From: Streptomyces sp. CB02980
GTDB lineage: Bacteria; Actinomycetota; Actinomycetes; Streptomycetales; Streptomycetaceae
NCBI RefSeq assembly: GCF_014451325.2
Contig: NZ_JACSCH020000001.1
Coordinates: 226,845 to 290,844 of the forward strand
Length of the DNA stretch: 64,000 bases
Reading direction: 5' to 3'
This document shows, piece after piece, positions 17,332 to 25,548 of this stretch. Made by a program: the position numbers and the translations under genes. Every line of letters starts with the position of its first letter. The stretch's first letter is position 1. Below the pieces are notes generated by a model. It did not search any database. It saw nothing but the letters and a program-made list of their open reading frames with translations, and was not told the DNA's origin.

Positions 17332-17805
17332 ATGAGGATCTTCGAACGACTGAACGGCACCAGGCGCCCGGCAGGCGGCGTGACACCGCTCACCGCGGCC
17401 GCGGTCCGTGACGCCATCCTCGCGGTGAGCGGTCCGGAGGCGCCCTACCGGGTGCGCCTCGCCGGCCCTTCGGAGAAGGCCGACCTGATGGCGGACTGGC
17501 GGATCCAGCACCGCTCCTTCGGCGAGGACGTGGACCTGCGTCTGAGCATCCGCATGCGGCTGGACCCTCACCGGCGCGAGGTGCGGGCCCTCCAGGAACA
17601 GCGGTCGAGCACCAGGGGCCGGCTGTCGGCGTCGCGTGAGTACGGCCGCGGGGCCGGGTTCTCGGTGGAATGGACATACGAGCGAGGCCCCGACGGCCGC
17701 CGCCGCAGGGTCAAGACACTCGACACCCGGGACATGAGGAACGTCCTGCGAGAAACGGTCCTCGCCGCCGGGTGGACATGGCGGCCCCGCCTGCTGAAGC
17801 TCTGA
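17332..17805 (+). CDS. Conserved-looking protein of unknown function
   Basis: This 157-aa protein is rich in Arg, with a plausible alpha/beta core (PYRVRLAGPSEKADLMADWRI, VDLRLSIRMRLDPHRREVRAL). No catalytic motif or membrane segment is visible. The coding pattern (third-position GC) is strong throughout. It starts at 17332 directly at the edge of a transposase fragment, so the native promoter may have been replaced. No family is recognised. Confidence 0.65.
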   Translation: MRIFERLNGTRRPAGGVTPLTAAAVRDAILAVSGPEAPYRVRLAGPSEKADLMADWRIQHRSFGEDVDLRLSIRMRLDPHRREVRALQEQRSSTRGRLSASREYGRGAGFSVEWTYERGPDGRRRRVKTLDTRDMRNVLRETVLAAGWTWRPRLLKL

Positions 17806-17879
17806 CCGCCTGCGACCAGCGCACCCTGCACCGCAGACGCCCGTGGAACGGGCAGTTCCCGAACAGGTCGCGGACGGGA

Positions 17880-18110
17880 CGAGAACATCCTGGGTAGGTC
17901 GCGCGATGAGTCCCTCACGATGCGCTTGAGCGCGTAGATCCCACCGAAGCGCACGTCCAGCGACGGGGAACCGAGATGGGTGATCGCATCGTCGAACCGG
18001 GCGGTGAGCCGGCCCTGCTCGGCGACCCGTACCTCCCGCCGGGTGAAGAGCAGCGCCACCAGGGCCACCAGACCGGGCCGGACGGCCACCGCGAGCACGG
18101 GCCACTGCGA
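17880..18110 (-). pseudogene. Fragment of pentapeptide-repeat-protein N-terminal region
   Basis: The minus-strand frame reads VALVALLFTRREVRVAEQGR, then FDDAITHLGSPSLDVRFGGI and YALKRIVRDS. This membrane-anchor plus linker precedes the repeats in many Streptomyces pentapeptide-repeat proteins. The repeats themselves (A(D/N)LxX units) are absent: the frame degenerates after about 75 codons. Upstream, the N terminus merges into a heptamer repeat. It is a remnant of a deleted gene. Confidence 0.6.
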
Positions 18111-18121
18111 CCGGCCACAGC

Positions 18122-18170
18122 CGTCGGGCGTCGGGCGTCGGGCGTCGGGCGTCGGGCGTCGGGCGTCGGG
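18122..18170. repeat. 7-bp tandem repeat (CGTCGGG x7)
   Basis: Seven exact contiguous copies of CGTCGGG occupy 49 bp inside the upstream part of the pentapeptide-protein remnant. This is a typical slippage product in GC-rich DNA. Confidence 0.97.
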
Positions 18171-18446
18171 ATCGCGCGTACCGCGGCGGCGCCTGCGCCG
18201 CACTTCACGCAGGTACGCGCTCCGATTCGGTCCGGATTCCCGGCCCGCGTCGGGCAACGCATCCTGACCTTGGCCGCGGCCATCTGGCACCACCGAGCCA
18301 CGGGAACAGCGCTGACCAGGTCATTGATCGCCTGCGACCACTGACCGGAACTTCGGCCTCCCCAGCCGTTCAGGGGACACACGGGTCGTATCCGGGGCGT
18401 TTCCCTCCCCGCCGGGCATCCCTTGGTGGAACGAAAGGGAGACATG

Positions 18447-18773
18447 ATGCCGCTCTACCTATCGAGGTTCAGCTACACGCCGGAGACTTGGGCGAGGCTG
18501 ACCGTCCACCCCGAGGACCGCGCAAAGGCCGCTCAGGCGTACATCGAGTCCGTCGGCGGGAAGCTCCACGGCTTCTGGTACGCCTTCGGCACGCACGACG
18601 GCTACAACCTGTGGGAGGCCCCCGACAACGTGTCCATGGCCGCGGTTGCGCTGGCGATCAGTGGAGGCGGCGCGCTCAGCTCGTTCGAGACGACAGTTCT
18701 CCTGACCGTCGATGAAACCATCGATGCCCTGCGCACGGCCGAACGAATCCAGTACCGGGCGCCGGGCGCATAG
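18447..18773 (+). CDS. GYD-domain protein
   Basis: This 108-aa protein carries the GYD-family pattern: YLSRFSYTPETWARL at the N terminus, GGKLHGFWYAFGTHDGYNLWE (the G-x-x-D-x-Y-x-x-W-E core, with DGYN in the GYD position) and a C-terminal helix. Members are small dimeric alpha/beta (ferredoxin-like) proteins of unknown role. Two adjacent ATGs exist (18444, 18447); GGGAG spacing favours the second. It is a single-gene unit. Confidence 0.82.
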   Translation: MPLYLSRFSYTPETWARLTVHPEDRAKAAQAYIESVGGKLHGFWYAFGTHDGYNLWEAPDNVSMAAVALAISGGGALSSFETTVLLTVDETIDALRTAERIQYRAPGA

Positions 18774-18863
18774 CGGTCCAGGGACACCGTCGTACTGGGC
18801 GGGCCCGCGCGGGTGGTGATCAGAACGGGAGGTGCCTCACTCCCGCCACGATACGGTCCTGCC

Positions 18864-19520
18864 ATGTCCCGATCAGACGAGATTTCGCTCCCCCCGCCCC
18901 CCGTCACCGCGGACGACCTGGACCTTGCCGTGCAACTCGCCGTGGCAGCCCTGCGCGAGGCGCCCCCAGCCGCGTGGGACGACAAGGCCGGTTCGCTGGA
19001 CTGGGACTGCTGGGAAACCGTGGAGCACCTCAGCGACGACCTCTTCGCCTACGCTGCGCAACTGGGCCCCAGAACACCGCCCTTGGACGGCGAGGTGCCG
19101 TTCGTATACGAGAGCCGACGTCCTGGCGGCCCGGCGAACACCCTTCACGCGAACCGCAAGGCGGGGCCGGTCGGCCTGCTGCAGGTCCTGGAAGCGAGCG
19201 GTGCGCTGCTGGTCGCCATGGTGCGCACGACGGCGCCGCAGACCCGCGCTCACCACGTCTTCGGCGTCTCGGATCCCGAGGGTTTCGCCGCGATGGGGAT
19301 CGTGGAGACCCTGGTGCACACGCATGACCTGGCACAAGGGCTCGGTCTGGCATGGAGCCCGCCTGCCGACCTGTGCTCTCGTGTGCTCGCTCGGTTGTTT
19401 CCGGACGCATCGTCGTCCACCGATCCTTGGCCCACCCTTTTGTGGGCCACCGGACGCGGCGAACTGCCCGGACACCTCCGTCTCACCACATGGCGCTGGG
19501 ACGGCACACCCCGGGCATAG
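18864..19520 (+). CDS. Mycothiol-dependent maleylpyruvate-isomerase-like protein
   Basis: This 218-aa protein fits the DinB-like MDMPI family. WDCWETVEHLSDDLFAYAAQL carries the first metal-ligand His. ALLVAMVRTTAPQTRAHHVFG follows, and MGIVETLVHTHDLAQGLGL holds the second His pair; these would bind a divalent metal and mycothiol. In actinobacteria such proteins are thiol-dependent isomerases or S-transferases. The start at 18864 (MSRSDEISLPPPP) begins just where coding character starts. The precise reaction is unknown. Confidence 0.8.
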   Translation: MSRSDEISLPPPPVTADDLDLAVQLAVAALREAPPAAWDDKAGSLDWDCWETVEHLSDDLFAYAAQLGPRTPPLDGEVPFVYESRRPGGPANTLHANRKAGPVGLLQVLEASGALLVAMVRTTAPQTRAHHVFGVSDPEGFAAMGIVETLVHTHDLAQGLGLAWSPPADLCSRVLARLFPDASSSTDPWPTLLWATGRGELPGHLRLTTWRWDGTPRA

Positions 19521-19600
19521 GCTCAGGCGTCCCCGCCGCAGAGGGGGTTCGGTAGCCACCTCGCCGTCCACGCCGGACTCGCCCCCAGGGAGGGAACGCG

Positions 19601-20209
19601 TCAGCGCGCCGTTCGGCGCGCCGTGTTCTCTCGCCACTCCCGGCCGATCGATCGCATCAGAGCCGGATAAACCCCCAGGTACCGGAAGGGTTTGATGCCG
19701 AGCATGTACAGCGAGCCGAGGCGGCCGTTGGGCTTCACCAGGACGGCCATCTGGCCGCGGTAACCACCGTTCCCGTCGGATACCCAGCCGATGTGCATCA
19801 CGCCGTGCATTGTCTTGTTGGCGTACTCGGCGGCCCACTCGTCGTGTGTCTGGAAGACCGATGTGAAGGGCGCCGTGTTGAGGTCGGGCCCCTGCGGTCC
19901 CTCACGCAGGTCGTCCGGCAGCCGGTCCCGCAGCGTCGCCACCCGGCCGCCGACGCCCGAGTCCGGCTTGTCCCATCCGAGCAGCGCGCCGAGCTTCCAG
20001 CGCACCGAGAAGAGGAATCGGCCCACGGGGTTGCCACCGTCCGGACCGTCCTTGCCGTCCGCTATCTGCTGGACCAGGAGGTGCAAGTCGTCCGGGCCGC
20101 CCGGCGTCGGCAGTGCCCACAGGTCCTCGAGCCGGAAGTCGCCGGCGATCTCGTGGATCCGCCATGGGCGGGACGTGTGGTCGGTTGCGGGAAGGCGCAG
20201 ATCGCTCAC
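19601..20209 (-). CDS. DUF2867-family protein
   Basis: This 202-aa protein resembles the DUF2867 START-like family: HEIAGDFRLEDLWALPTPG, FLFSVRWKLGALLGWD and the C-terminal block MAVLVKPNGRLGSLYMLGIKPFRYLGVYPALMR. Proteins of this type are thought to bind hydrophobic ligands. The GTG at 20209, with AGGGG upstream, is chosen because sequence further 5' runs into the operators. It is divergent from a TetR gene that probably represses it. Confidence 0.82.
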   Translation of the reverse strand: MSDLRLPATDHTSRPWRIHEIAGDFRLEDLWALPTPGGPDDLHLLVQQIADGKDGPDGGNPVGRFLFSVRWKLGALLGWDKPDSGVGGRVATLRDRLPDDLREGPQGPDLNTAPFTSVFQTHDEWAAEYANKTMHGVMHIGWVSDGNGGYRGQMAVLVKPNGRLGSLYMLGIKPFRYLGVYPALMRSIGREWRENTARRTAR

Positions 20210-20222
20210 GGCAAACCCCTGT

Positions 20223-20275
20223 CTATACGGTGGCGTATAGATCGAGCATAGACCCATCCATACGGCTCCGTATAC
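20223..20275. promoter_or_regulatory. Paired operators CYATACGGNNNCGTATAS
   Basis: Two 18-bp dyads, at 20223-20240 and 20258-20275, share the same half-sites (ATACG/CGTAT) and are 35 bp apart. They sit between the divergent DUF2867 and TetR genes, with the second 30 bp before the TetR start. They are very likely the TetR binding sites. Confidence 0.8.
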
Positions 20276-20304
20276 TTGGCCGGGACATGTGAGGGGAGAC
20301 ACGG

Positions 20305-20862
20305 ATGGGCGCGATCCGCACACCGCGGGACAAGTGGATCGAGCAAGGGCTGCGTGCGCTTGCCGCCGGTGGCCCTGAAGCCGTCCGGGTCGAGGTCCTC
20401 GCCCAGACGCTCGGCGTCAGCAAGGGCGGTTTTTACGGCTACTTCCGCAACCGTGCCAGCCTGCTGGAGGAAATGCTCGACACCTGGGAGCACGGGGTCA
20501 CCGAGGATGTCATCGAGCGGACCGAACGCGATGGGGGCGACGCCCGCGAGCGACTCGGGCGCCTCTTCGACTTCGTGGGGTCGAGCAAAACTCCCGTGAC
20601 CAGCGCCGGGGTCGAACTCGCGATCCGCGACTGGGCCCGGCGTGACGAAGGCGTCGCGCGCCGCCTCCGCCGGGCCGACAACCGGCGCATGGACTATCTG
20701 CGCCAGCTCTACGGAGCCTTCTGCCCCGACGAGGGCGACGTCGAGGCCCGCTGCCTGATCACCTTCTCGCTGCGCATCGGCGACCACCTCATCGCAGCCG
20801 ACAACGGCCCGCGCAGCCGCACGGAAGTCCTCGCCACGGTCAGGAATCGGTTGTTGGGCTGA
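20305..20862 (+). CDS. TetR-family regulator
   Basis: This 185-aa protein has a TetR N-terminal domain with VRVEVLAQTLGVSKGGFYGYF as helices 2-3 (residues 29-49). The C-terminal domain contains VELAIRDWARRDEGVARRLRRADNRR, resembling regulators that sit beside DUF2867 or START-like genes. Matching palindromes upstream indicate control of itself and the divergent gene. GAGGGGAGAC precedes the ATG. Confidence 0.93.
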   Translation: MGAIRTPRDKWIEQGLRALAAGGPEAVRVEVLAQTLGVSKGGFYGYFRNRASLLEEMLDTWEHGVTEDVIERTERDGGDARERLGRLFDFVGSSKTPVTSAGVELAIRDWARRDEGVARRLRRADNRRMDYLRQLYGAFCPDEGDVEARCLITFSLRIGDHLIAADNGPRSRTEVLATVRNRLLG

Positions 20863-21213
20863 CTGATCACCTCAGAATGATCTCCGGAGCCGGAGCCGGA
20901 GCCGGAGCCAGAGCCGGCGGCGGCAGAGGCCGACGACGACCTCGCCCCGGAATCCGCACTGGCCACGGCGCCCCCGGAAGTGCGAGCCGCCTTCGCCCCG
21001 CGCGCACTCGAAGGACTCACCGAGGATCTCGGGAGCAGCTCGCACCGTTCAAGGTGAACTGCCTGGGTACCGCGTTCGCACCTGAGTACGTCGCCTGGAA
21101 GGCGCAGGAAGCACTCTTGACGGCGCTCAGGTCGTTGTTGGCGCAGGCGGAGGTCCGGCCCGCCCGAAGCAACTCCGCATGCCTCTTGTACGGTGCCTTC
21201 CGAGGAGGCCGCC
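20863..21213. other. Gene-poor gap with possible decayed coding sequence
   Basis: These 350 bp begin with a GGAGCC hexamer run (about 20886-20917). They continue with coding-like but frame-broken text on the plus strand: DDLAPESALATAPPEVRAAFAPRALEG in one frame, then EQLAPFKVNCLGTAFAPEYVAW in another. No family is recognised. It may be a frameshifted relic or chance. Confidence 0.35.
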
Positions 21214-21384
21214 ATGCATGATCAGGACTGGGACGACGACAGCGCCTACAGGTCGGCTGTGAGACGCACGCGGATCACGATGGCAATCGCGCTGGTCGTG
21301 ACCCTGCTGGTACTCGGGAGCGTAGCTGTCGCCATCTTCGGCGTGTCGCTGTTCTTGGACCTTGCTGAACATCTCAGTCGCTAA
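21214..21384 (+). CDS. Small single-pass membrane protein
   Basis: This 56-aa protein has an acidic N terminus (HDQDWDDDSAY), a basic flank (VRRTR) and one transmembrane helix (residues 22-48, MAIALVVTLLVLGSVAVAIFG). GAGGAGG stands 6 nt before the ATG, a strong start. By the positive-inside rule the N terminus would be cytoplasmic. The function is unknown. It is convergent with the drug exporter. Confidence 0.65.
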   Translation: MHDQDWDDDSAYRSAVRRTRITMAIALVVTLLVLGSVAVAIFGVSLFLDLAEHLSR

Positions 21385-21416
21385 CCGCGCCCCTCTCGTG
21401 CCCCGTAGAGCGGCTC

Positions 21417-22997
21417 CTATTGTTCGGCCTGACCTGCCAATCTCCCGAACCGGTCTTCGTAGTGCGGCTCCGGTATCGGACCCTTCTTCTTTTGGACAGC
21501 AGGCAACGTCATGAGCAGTACAGCTGCTCCGAGGAGTGCGACGACCGCGATCCAGCCCGCGCCGACATGCATGGCGTGGATAAATGCGTCATCAGCCGCC
21601 TGCGCAAGAGCGGGCCGGTCGATAGCGGTGGCGAGATGGCGGGCCTGTTCGGCGGAGACTCGCGCCTGATCCTGCACCGGACCGGGTGCACCCTCCAGTG
21701 AAGGTTCGATCGCACGTCGATACATGATCGACATGATCGTGCCGCCTACCGCGATTCCGATCACACTGCCGGTTTGTCGCACGGTGTTGGTGACGGCCGA
21801 TCCCGCACCGGCCTGTTCCAGCGGCAGGTTGCCGACCAACGCGGCCGTAACGGGGCCGATCACCATGCCTACCGAGAGACCCTGTATCAGCAACAGGATC
21901 TCGATCCAGACGAGTGGAGTCTGGAGCCCGAGGAACCCGTACCCGCCCATGGTCAGCGCAGCCGCGGTCAGCGCCGGCACGGTCACAAGACGTAGCGACA
22001 GACGGCGAACCAGGCGCGTGGCGAGGGGCGCCCCCGCGAGCGCGCCGAATGCGGTCGGAACATTGGCCAGACCCGCCTTCATCGGGGAGAATCCGAGCGC
22101 GCCTTGAAGGTAGAACGCATTGTAGAAGGTGATGGCGGCCACACCGAAGAGCAGCAATCCGAGCGCCGCATTGCCGCCGCCGAATGTGCGTTGCGCGAGC
22201 AGTCGCGGATCAAAGCTGGGCACCTTGACACGCAGTTCGACCAGTACGAAAACGGCCAGCAGAACCAGACCGACAACGATCGGCACCCAGACGTCCATAC
22301 GACTCCACACGGCCACCTGCCCCGCCCGGATCAGCCCGTAGGCCAACGCCACGAGCCCGCTGATCGACAGCAGCATTCCAGCGGGGTCCAGCGGCCGCAC
22401 AGTGGGGCTGCGGAAATTCGGGACCAGCACGGCGAGCCCTACCAACGTCAATACCGCGACCGGGATATTGATCAGAAAGACCGATCCCCACCAGAAATGA
22501 TCGAGCAGGAACCCTGCCAACACCGGGCCGGCAGCCATTCCGACACCGGCCGACGTCGAGAAGACGCCGATCGCGGCAGCCCGCGCGGGGCCGGTGAAGG
22601 TCCATACAAGGATGGCCATCATGGCGGGCGTGATCAACGCGCTGCCCACCCCCATCGCAGCTCGAGCTGCGATCAGCTGGCCCACATCGCTTGCGCACGC
22701 CGCCCACAGCGAGGACCCGGCGAAGATCACCAACCCACCGGAGAACACAGTCCGGTGACCGAACCGATCACCCAGTGCGCCTGCAGTGAACATCAATGTG
22801 GCGAAGGCCAGAGTGTACGAGCCGGTCGCCCATTGCAGCTGCCCGGGATCGGCCCCCAGGCCACGGACCGGGTCTGCAAGGGTCTCCAGCGCAGTACTCA
22901 GGACGGTATTTTCTAGCCAAATCAGCAGCGAACACGACATAAGAACGGCAAGAATCAACCGCTGCCTGGACTTCGGCAACGTTGGAGGCACGGTCAT
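21417..22997 (-). CDS. MFS drug exporter, DHA2 (14-TM) family
   Basis: This 526-aa membrane protein has motif A in the loop after TM2 (GALGDRFGHRTVF) and motif C-like GVGMAAGPVLAGFLL in TM5. The pattern fits 14-helix QacA/EmrB-type proton-driven multidrug exporters, with W-A-x-x-S-Y in TM1-2 (QWATGSYTLAFATL). The ATG at 22997, with GAAGGTG upstream, is preferred to a much earlier start that would run through direct repeats. The substrate is unknown, and no adjacent regulator is apparent. Confidence 0.92.
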   Translation of the reverse strand: MTVPPTLPKSRQRLILAVLMSCSLLIWLENTVLSTALETLADPVRGLGADPGQLQWATGSYTLAFATLMFTAGALGDRFGHRTVFSGGLVIFAGSSLWAACASDVGQLIAARAAMGVGSALITPAMMAILVWTFTGPARAAAIGVFSTSAGVGMAAGPVLAGFLLDHFWWGSVFLINIPVAVLTLVGLAVLVPNFRSPTVRPLDPAGMLLSISGLVALAYGLIRAGQVAVWSRMDVWVPIVVGLVLLAVFVLVELRVKVPSFDPRLLAQRTFGGGNAALGLLLFGVAAITFYNAFYLQGALGFSPMKAGLANVPTAFGALAGAPLATRLVRRLSLRLVTVPALTAAALTMGGYGFLGLQTPLVWIEILLLIQGLSVGMVIGPVTAALVGNLPLEQAGAGSAVTNTVRQTGSVIGIAVGGTIMSIMYRRAIEPSLEGAPGPVQDQARVSAEQARHLATAIDRPALAQAADDAFIHAMHVGAGWIAVVALLGAAVLLMTLPAVQKKKGPIPEPHYEDRFGRLAGQAEQ

Positions 22998-23112
22998 GAA
23001 CACCTTCGGATATCGCTCGGCGGGAACCTGAACGACTGGACAATAAGTAAACTCCACGACGCCGTCAAGCTCAGAATTTCTTGCGAATACTATTGCGAGT
23101 GAAGGGACTACA

Positions 23113-23180
23113 TGCCCTCTGCCGGATTTGCGGGCTGAACAATTCTGTGCCCTCTGGCGGATTTGCGAGTTGATGAATTT
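23113..23180. repeat. Two 33-bp direct repeats upstream of the exporter
   Basis: Imperfect copies (TGCCCTCTGSCGGATTTGCG core) lie at 23113-23145 and 23148-23180 with a 35-bp period, 116 bp upstream of the exporter start. A partial third copy of GCGGATTTCATGCCCTCCG follows around 23206-23226. They may be regulator sites or a decayed coding repeat. Confidence 0.7.
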
Positions 23181-23430
23181 CATGACTTCCGGAGGCTTGC
23201 AGCTGAGCGGATTTCATGCCCTCCGCCGAGCTGTCGCAGCGCGTCCCGCGCCCCCAGCTCGGTGCCCACGCCAAACCGCAGCTCCTGCCCGCGGCAGTTC
23301 AGCGATGATGGGGCCCCATGTCTCGCCGGCCGACGACCAGCGGCTCGGACTGCCGTCGAGCTTCACCGTTCCAACCAGCGCGTCCAGGCTCAACTAGGCT
23401 GCCGCCTTCCCCGAGCCCGAGGAGACACGC

Positions 23431-23703
23431 ATGACGCAGACCGACCGACGGCCCATGGACCTGAACGCCTACGAAGAACGCGCACGGGAGAAGGTATTCG
23501 CGCCGGAGCGCGTCTACCTCCTGTCACTGGGCGCCCAGGGCGGAAACTCCCACGTCCACTGGCATGTCGCGGGTCTGCCGCCTGGCGTGCCCTACGGCGA
23601 GCAGCAGTTCCACGCGCTCATGTCGGAGAGCGGGGTGCTGGACGCTTCACCGGAGGAGGCCGCCTCGGTGGCGGAGCGGCTCCGCGAACAGCTCGCGTCC
23701 TGA
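23431..23703 (+). CDS. Internally shortened HIT-family protein
   Basis: This 90-aa protein ends like a HIT (histidine triad) nucleotide-binding protein: RVYLLSLGAQGGNSHVHWHV with the triad HVHWH at 41-45, then AGLPPGVPYGEQQFHALM. The N-terminal MDLNAYEERARE also matches the start of the same Streptomyces family. The roughly 80 residues normally in between (the zinc/nucleotide half of the fold) are missing, yet the frame is intact. Either a deletion has produced a minimal protein or this is a non-functional relic. Relatives hydrolyse nucleoside phosphoramidates or dinucleotides. Confidence 0.7.
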   Translation: MTQTDRRPMDLNAYEERAREKVFAPERVYLLSLGAQGGNSHVHWHVAGLPPGVPYGEQQFHALMSESGVLDASPEEAASVAERLREQLAS

Positions 23704-24139
23704 CGATCGACATCGAGCACACCTTCCGCCTGCTCCATCAGGCGCTCTGCCGGAGCTGGTCAAAGATGCGCACCCCACGGCAGCCGACCGCTGGACGTGG
23801 CTGATTCTCGCCACCTCCACCCCACTGCGACTGGTCCCCCACGGGCGGCCGACCGGCGTCGACCATGGCAAAGGCCCGTTCCGCCGGACCGACTCACCCT
23901 CGTACGCGCCCACCACGACTTCCGGCGCAGGCGCCCTGCCCACGGGGCCTTGCGGGCCTCGGGCTTGGTGGTGACAGCGCGCGCCGCAGCGCTCGCATCC
24001 CACCTTTCATTCGCCTACATAACGGTAGACACCGTTGCGATCTCGTTAAACGTTTACTTCTTGACGACAATGTGACGGCCGAGTTGACTTCTTGCCACCT
24101 CGGCCGCAACGTCGCGGCCTCGTCAGGGAGGCAACCCCA
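23704..24139. other. Upstream region of the sugar-binding gene, no gene seen
   Basis: These 436 bp show no convincing reading frame. The right end is AT-richer and contains a palindrome AACGGT-N4-ACCGTT (24021-24036) and a LacI-type site. It is evidently the promoter region of the following lipoprotein gene. Confidence 0.6.
24045..24057. promoter_or_regulatory. LacI/GalR-type operator
   Basis: The core TAAACGTTTA is a perfect palindrome with central CG, the hallmark of LacI/GalR-family operators. It lies 83 bp before the sugar-binding lipoprotein, which suggests sugar-dependent control. No LacI-family gene lies in the window. Confidence 0.7.
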
Positions 24140-25210
24140 ATGAACACAGTGACGCGTCGCGCCGTCATCGCCACGGCCTCGGCGTCGATGGCCCTCTCGC
24201 TCGCCGCCTGTGGCCAGGCCGACAGCGCCGGCGGCGACAGCGGTGGCAAGGGCAGCTCGACCAAGATCGGCCTGCTCCTTCCGGAGAACAAGACCGCGCG
24301 GTACGAGGCGCTGGACAGACCCCAGTTCGAACAGGCCGTCAAGGGTGCCTGTCTCACGTGCGAGATCGTGTACAACAACGCCGTCTCGGACGTGGTCAAG
24401 CAGAAGCAGCAGTTCGACCAGCTGATCGCCGCCGGCGTGAGGGTCATCGCGCTCGACCCGGTCGACGCGACGAAGGCCGCCGGCTGGGTCAAGGAGGCGC
24501 AGGGCAAGGGCGTCAAGGTCCTCGCGTACGACCGTCTGATCGAGGGCGCGGACGCCTACGTCAGCCACGACAACAACAAGGTCGGCGAGCTCCAGGGCGA
24601 GGCGCTCCTCGCCGCCCTCGGCCCCAAGGCCTCCTCCGCCAACGTCGTGATGATCAACGGTGACGAGAAGGACACGAACGCCGCGCTGTTCAAGCAGGGC
24701 GCCCACGCCGCCCTCGACGGCAAGGTCGGCAAGATCGCCTACGAGGCCTCCGGCGAGTGGGACCCGAAGGTCGCCGGCGAGAAGATGTCCGCCGCGATCT
24801 CCTCGGTCGGCAAGGACAAGATCGACGCGGTCTACTCGGCCAACGACGGCATGGCCGGCGGCATCATCACCGCCCTCGAGAACGCAGGCATCAAGAGCAT
24901 CCCGGTCGGCGGCCAGGACGCCGAGATCGCAGGCATCCAGCGCATCATCGCCGGCACCCAGACCTTCACCATCTACAAGAGCCCGCTCGAGCTCGCTCCC
25001 AAGGCCGCCGAGCTCGCGGTCGATCTCCTGATGGACGTGCCGCTCCGTGCCAAGAGCGAGACCGACGGCGTCCCGTCGATCCTCCTCGACCCGGTGGTCG
25101 TCGACAAGACGAACATCAAGGCCACGGTCATCGAGGAGGGCATCTACACGGCCGCTGACATCTGCTCCACCGAACTCGACGCCAAGTGCACCAAGTTGGG
25201 CCTCAAGTAA
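24140..25210 (+). CDS. Sugar ABC transporter substrate-binding lipoprotein, XylF/RbsB-like
   Basis: This 356-aa protein has a lipoprotein signal with lipobox LAAC (Cys24), followed by the type I periplasmic-binding fold: KIGLLLPENKTARYE, QFDQLIAAGVRVIALDPVD, VLAYDRLIEGADAYVSHDNN and AVYSANDGMAGGIITALE. The last two are hallmark hinge and ligand segments of the xylose-binding XylF group. It would capture a pentose or related sugar outside the membrane. The usual downstream ATPase and permease genes are absent: a 338-bp gap and an opposing gene follow. A LacI-type operator lies upstream. Confidence 0.9.
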   Translation: MNTVTRRAVIATASASMALSLAACGQADSAGGDSGGKGSSTKIGLLLPENKTARYEALDRPQFEQAVKGACLTCEIVYNNAVSDVVKQKQQFDQLIAAGVRVIALDPVDATKAAGWVKEAQGKGVKVLAYDRLIEGADAYVSHDNNKVGELQGEALLAALGPKASSANVVMINGDEKDTNAALFKQGAHAALDGKVGKIAYEASGEWDPKVAGEKMSAAISSVGKDKIDAVYSANDGMAGGIITALENAGIKSIPVGGQDAEIAGIQRIIAGTQTFTIYKSPLELAPKAAELAVDLLMDVPLRAKSETDGVPSILLDPVVVDKTNIKATVIEEGIYTAADICSTELDAKCTKLGLK

Positions 25211-25548
25211 CCTCCGGTGGGCCGTCCGCTCCCACCGACGTCTCCGCCACCCCGCGGCGCTCCGCCTCCCGCCTCACTCCATGAGGCCGGCCCCGGCCCG
25301 GCTCCATGTACAAGAGGTGAAGGCGCTATCTGGCGGAGGTGTGTGAGTGATGGCCCCGCTTCCTCTGCTCGTCCCGCGCCGGCGTAGCCCGCGTGCCCGC
25401 GCGGAGGTGCGGGCACGAGCCGTGGGCTTCCCGGGCCACGCACCAGGACGTGCCCGGGGCGCGCGCTCAGTGCGCTTCCGCCCCCGGCGGCGATCGGTTT
25501 CCGCCTCTCGTCGCGGCTCGGCCGGGACGAGAGGCGAGCCGCTCGGGG
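25211..25548. other. Convergent intergenic region, no gene seen
   Basis: These 338 bp separate the lipoprotein from the opposing small gene. No convincing reading frame was recognised. GC content is high throughout and there is no clear terminator hairpin. Confidence 0.5.
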
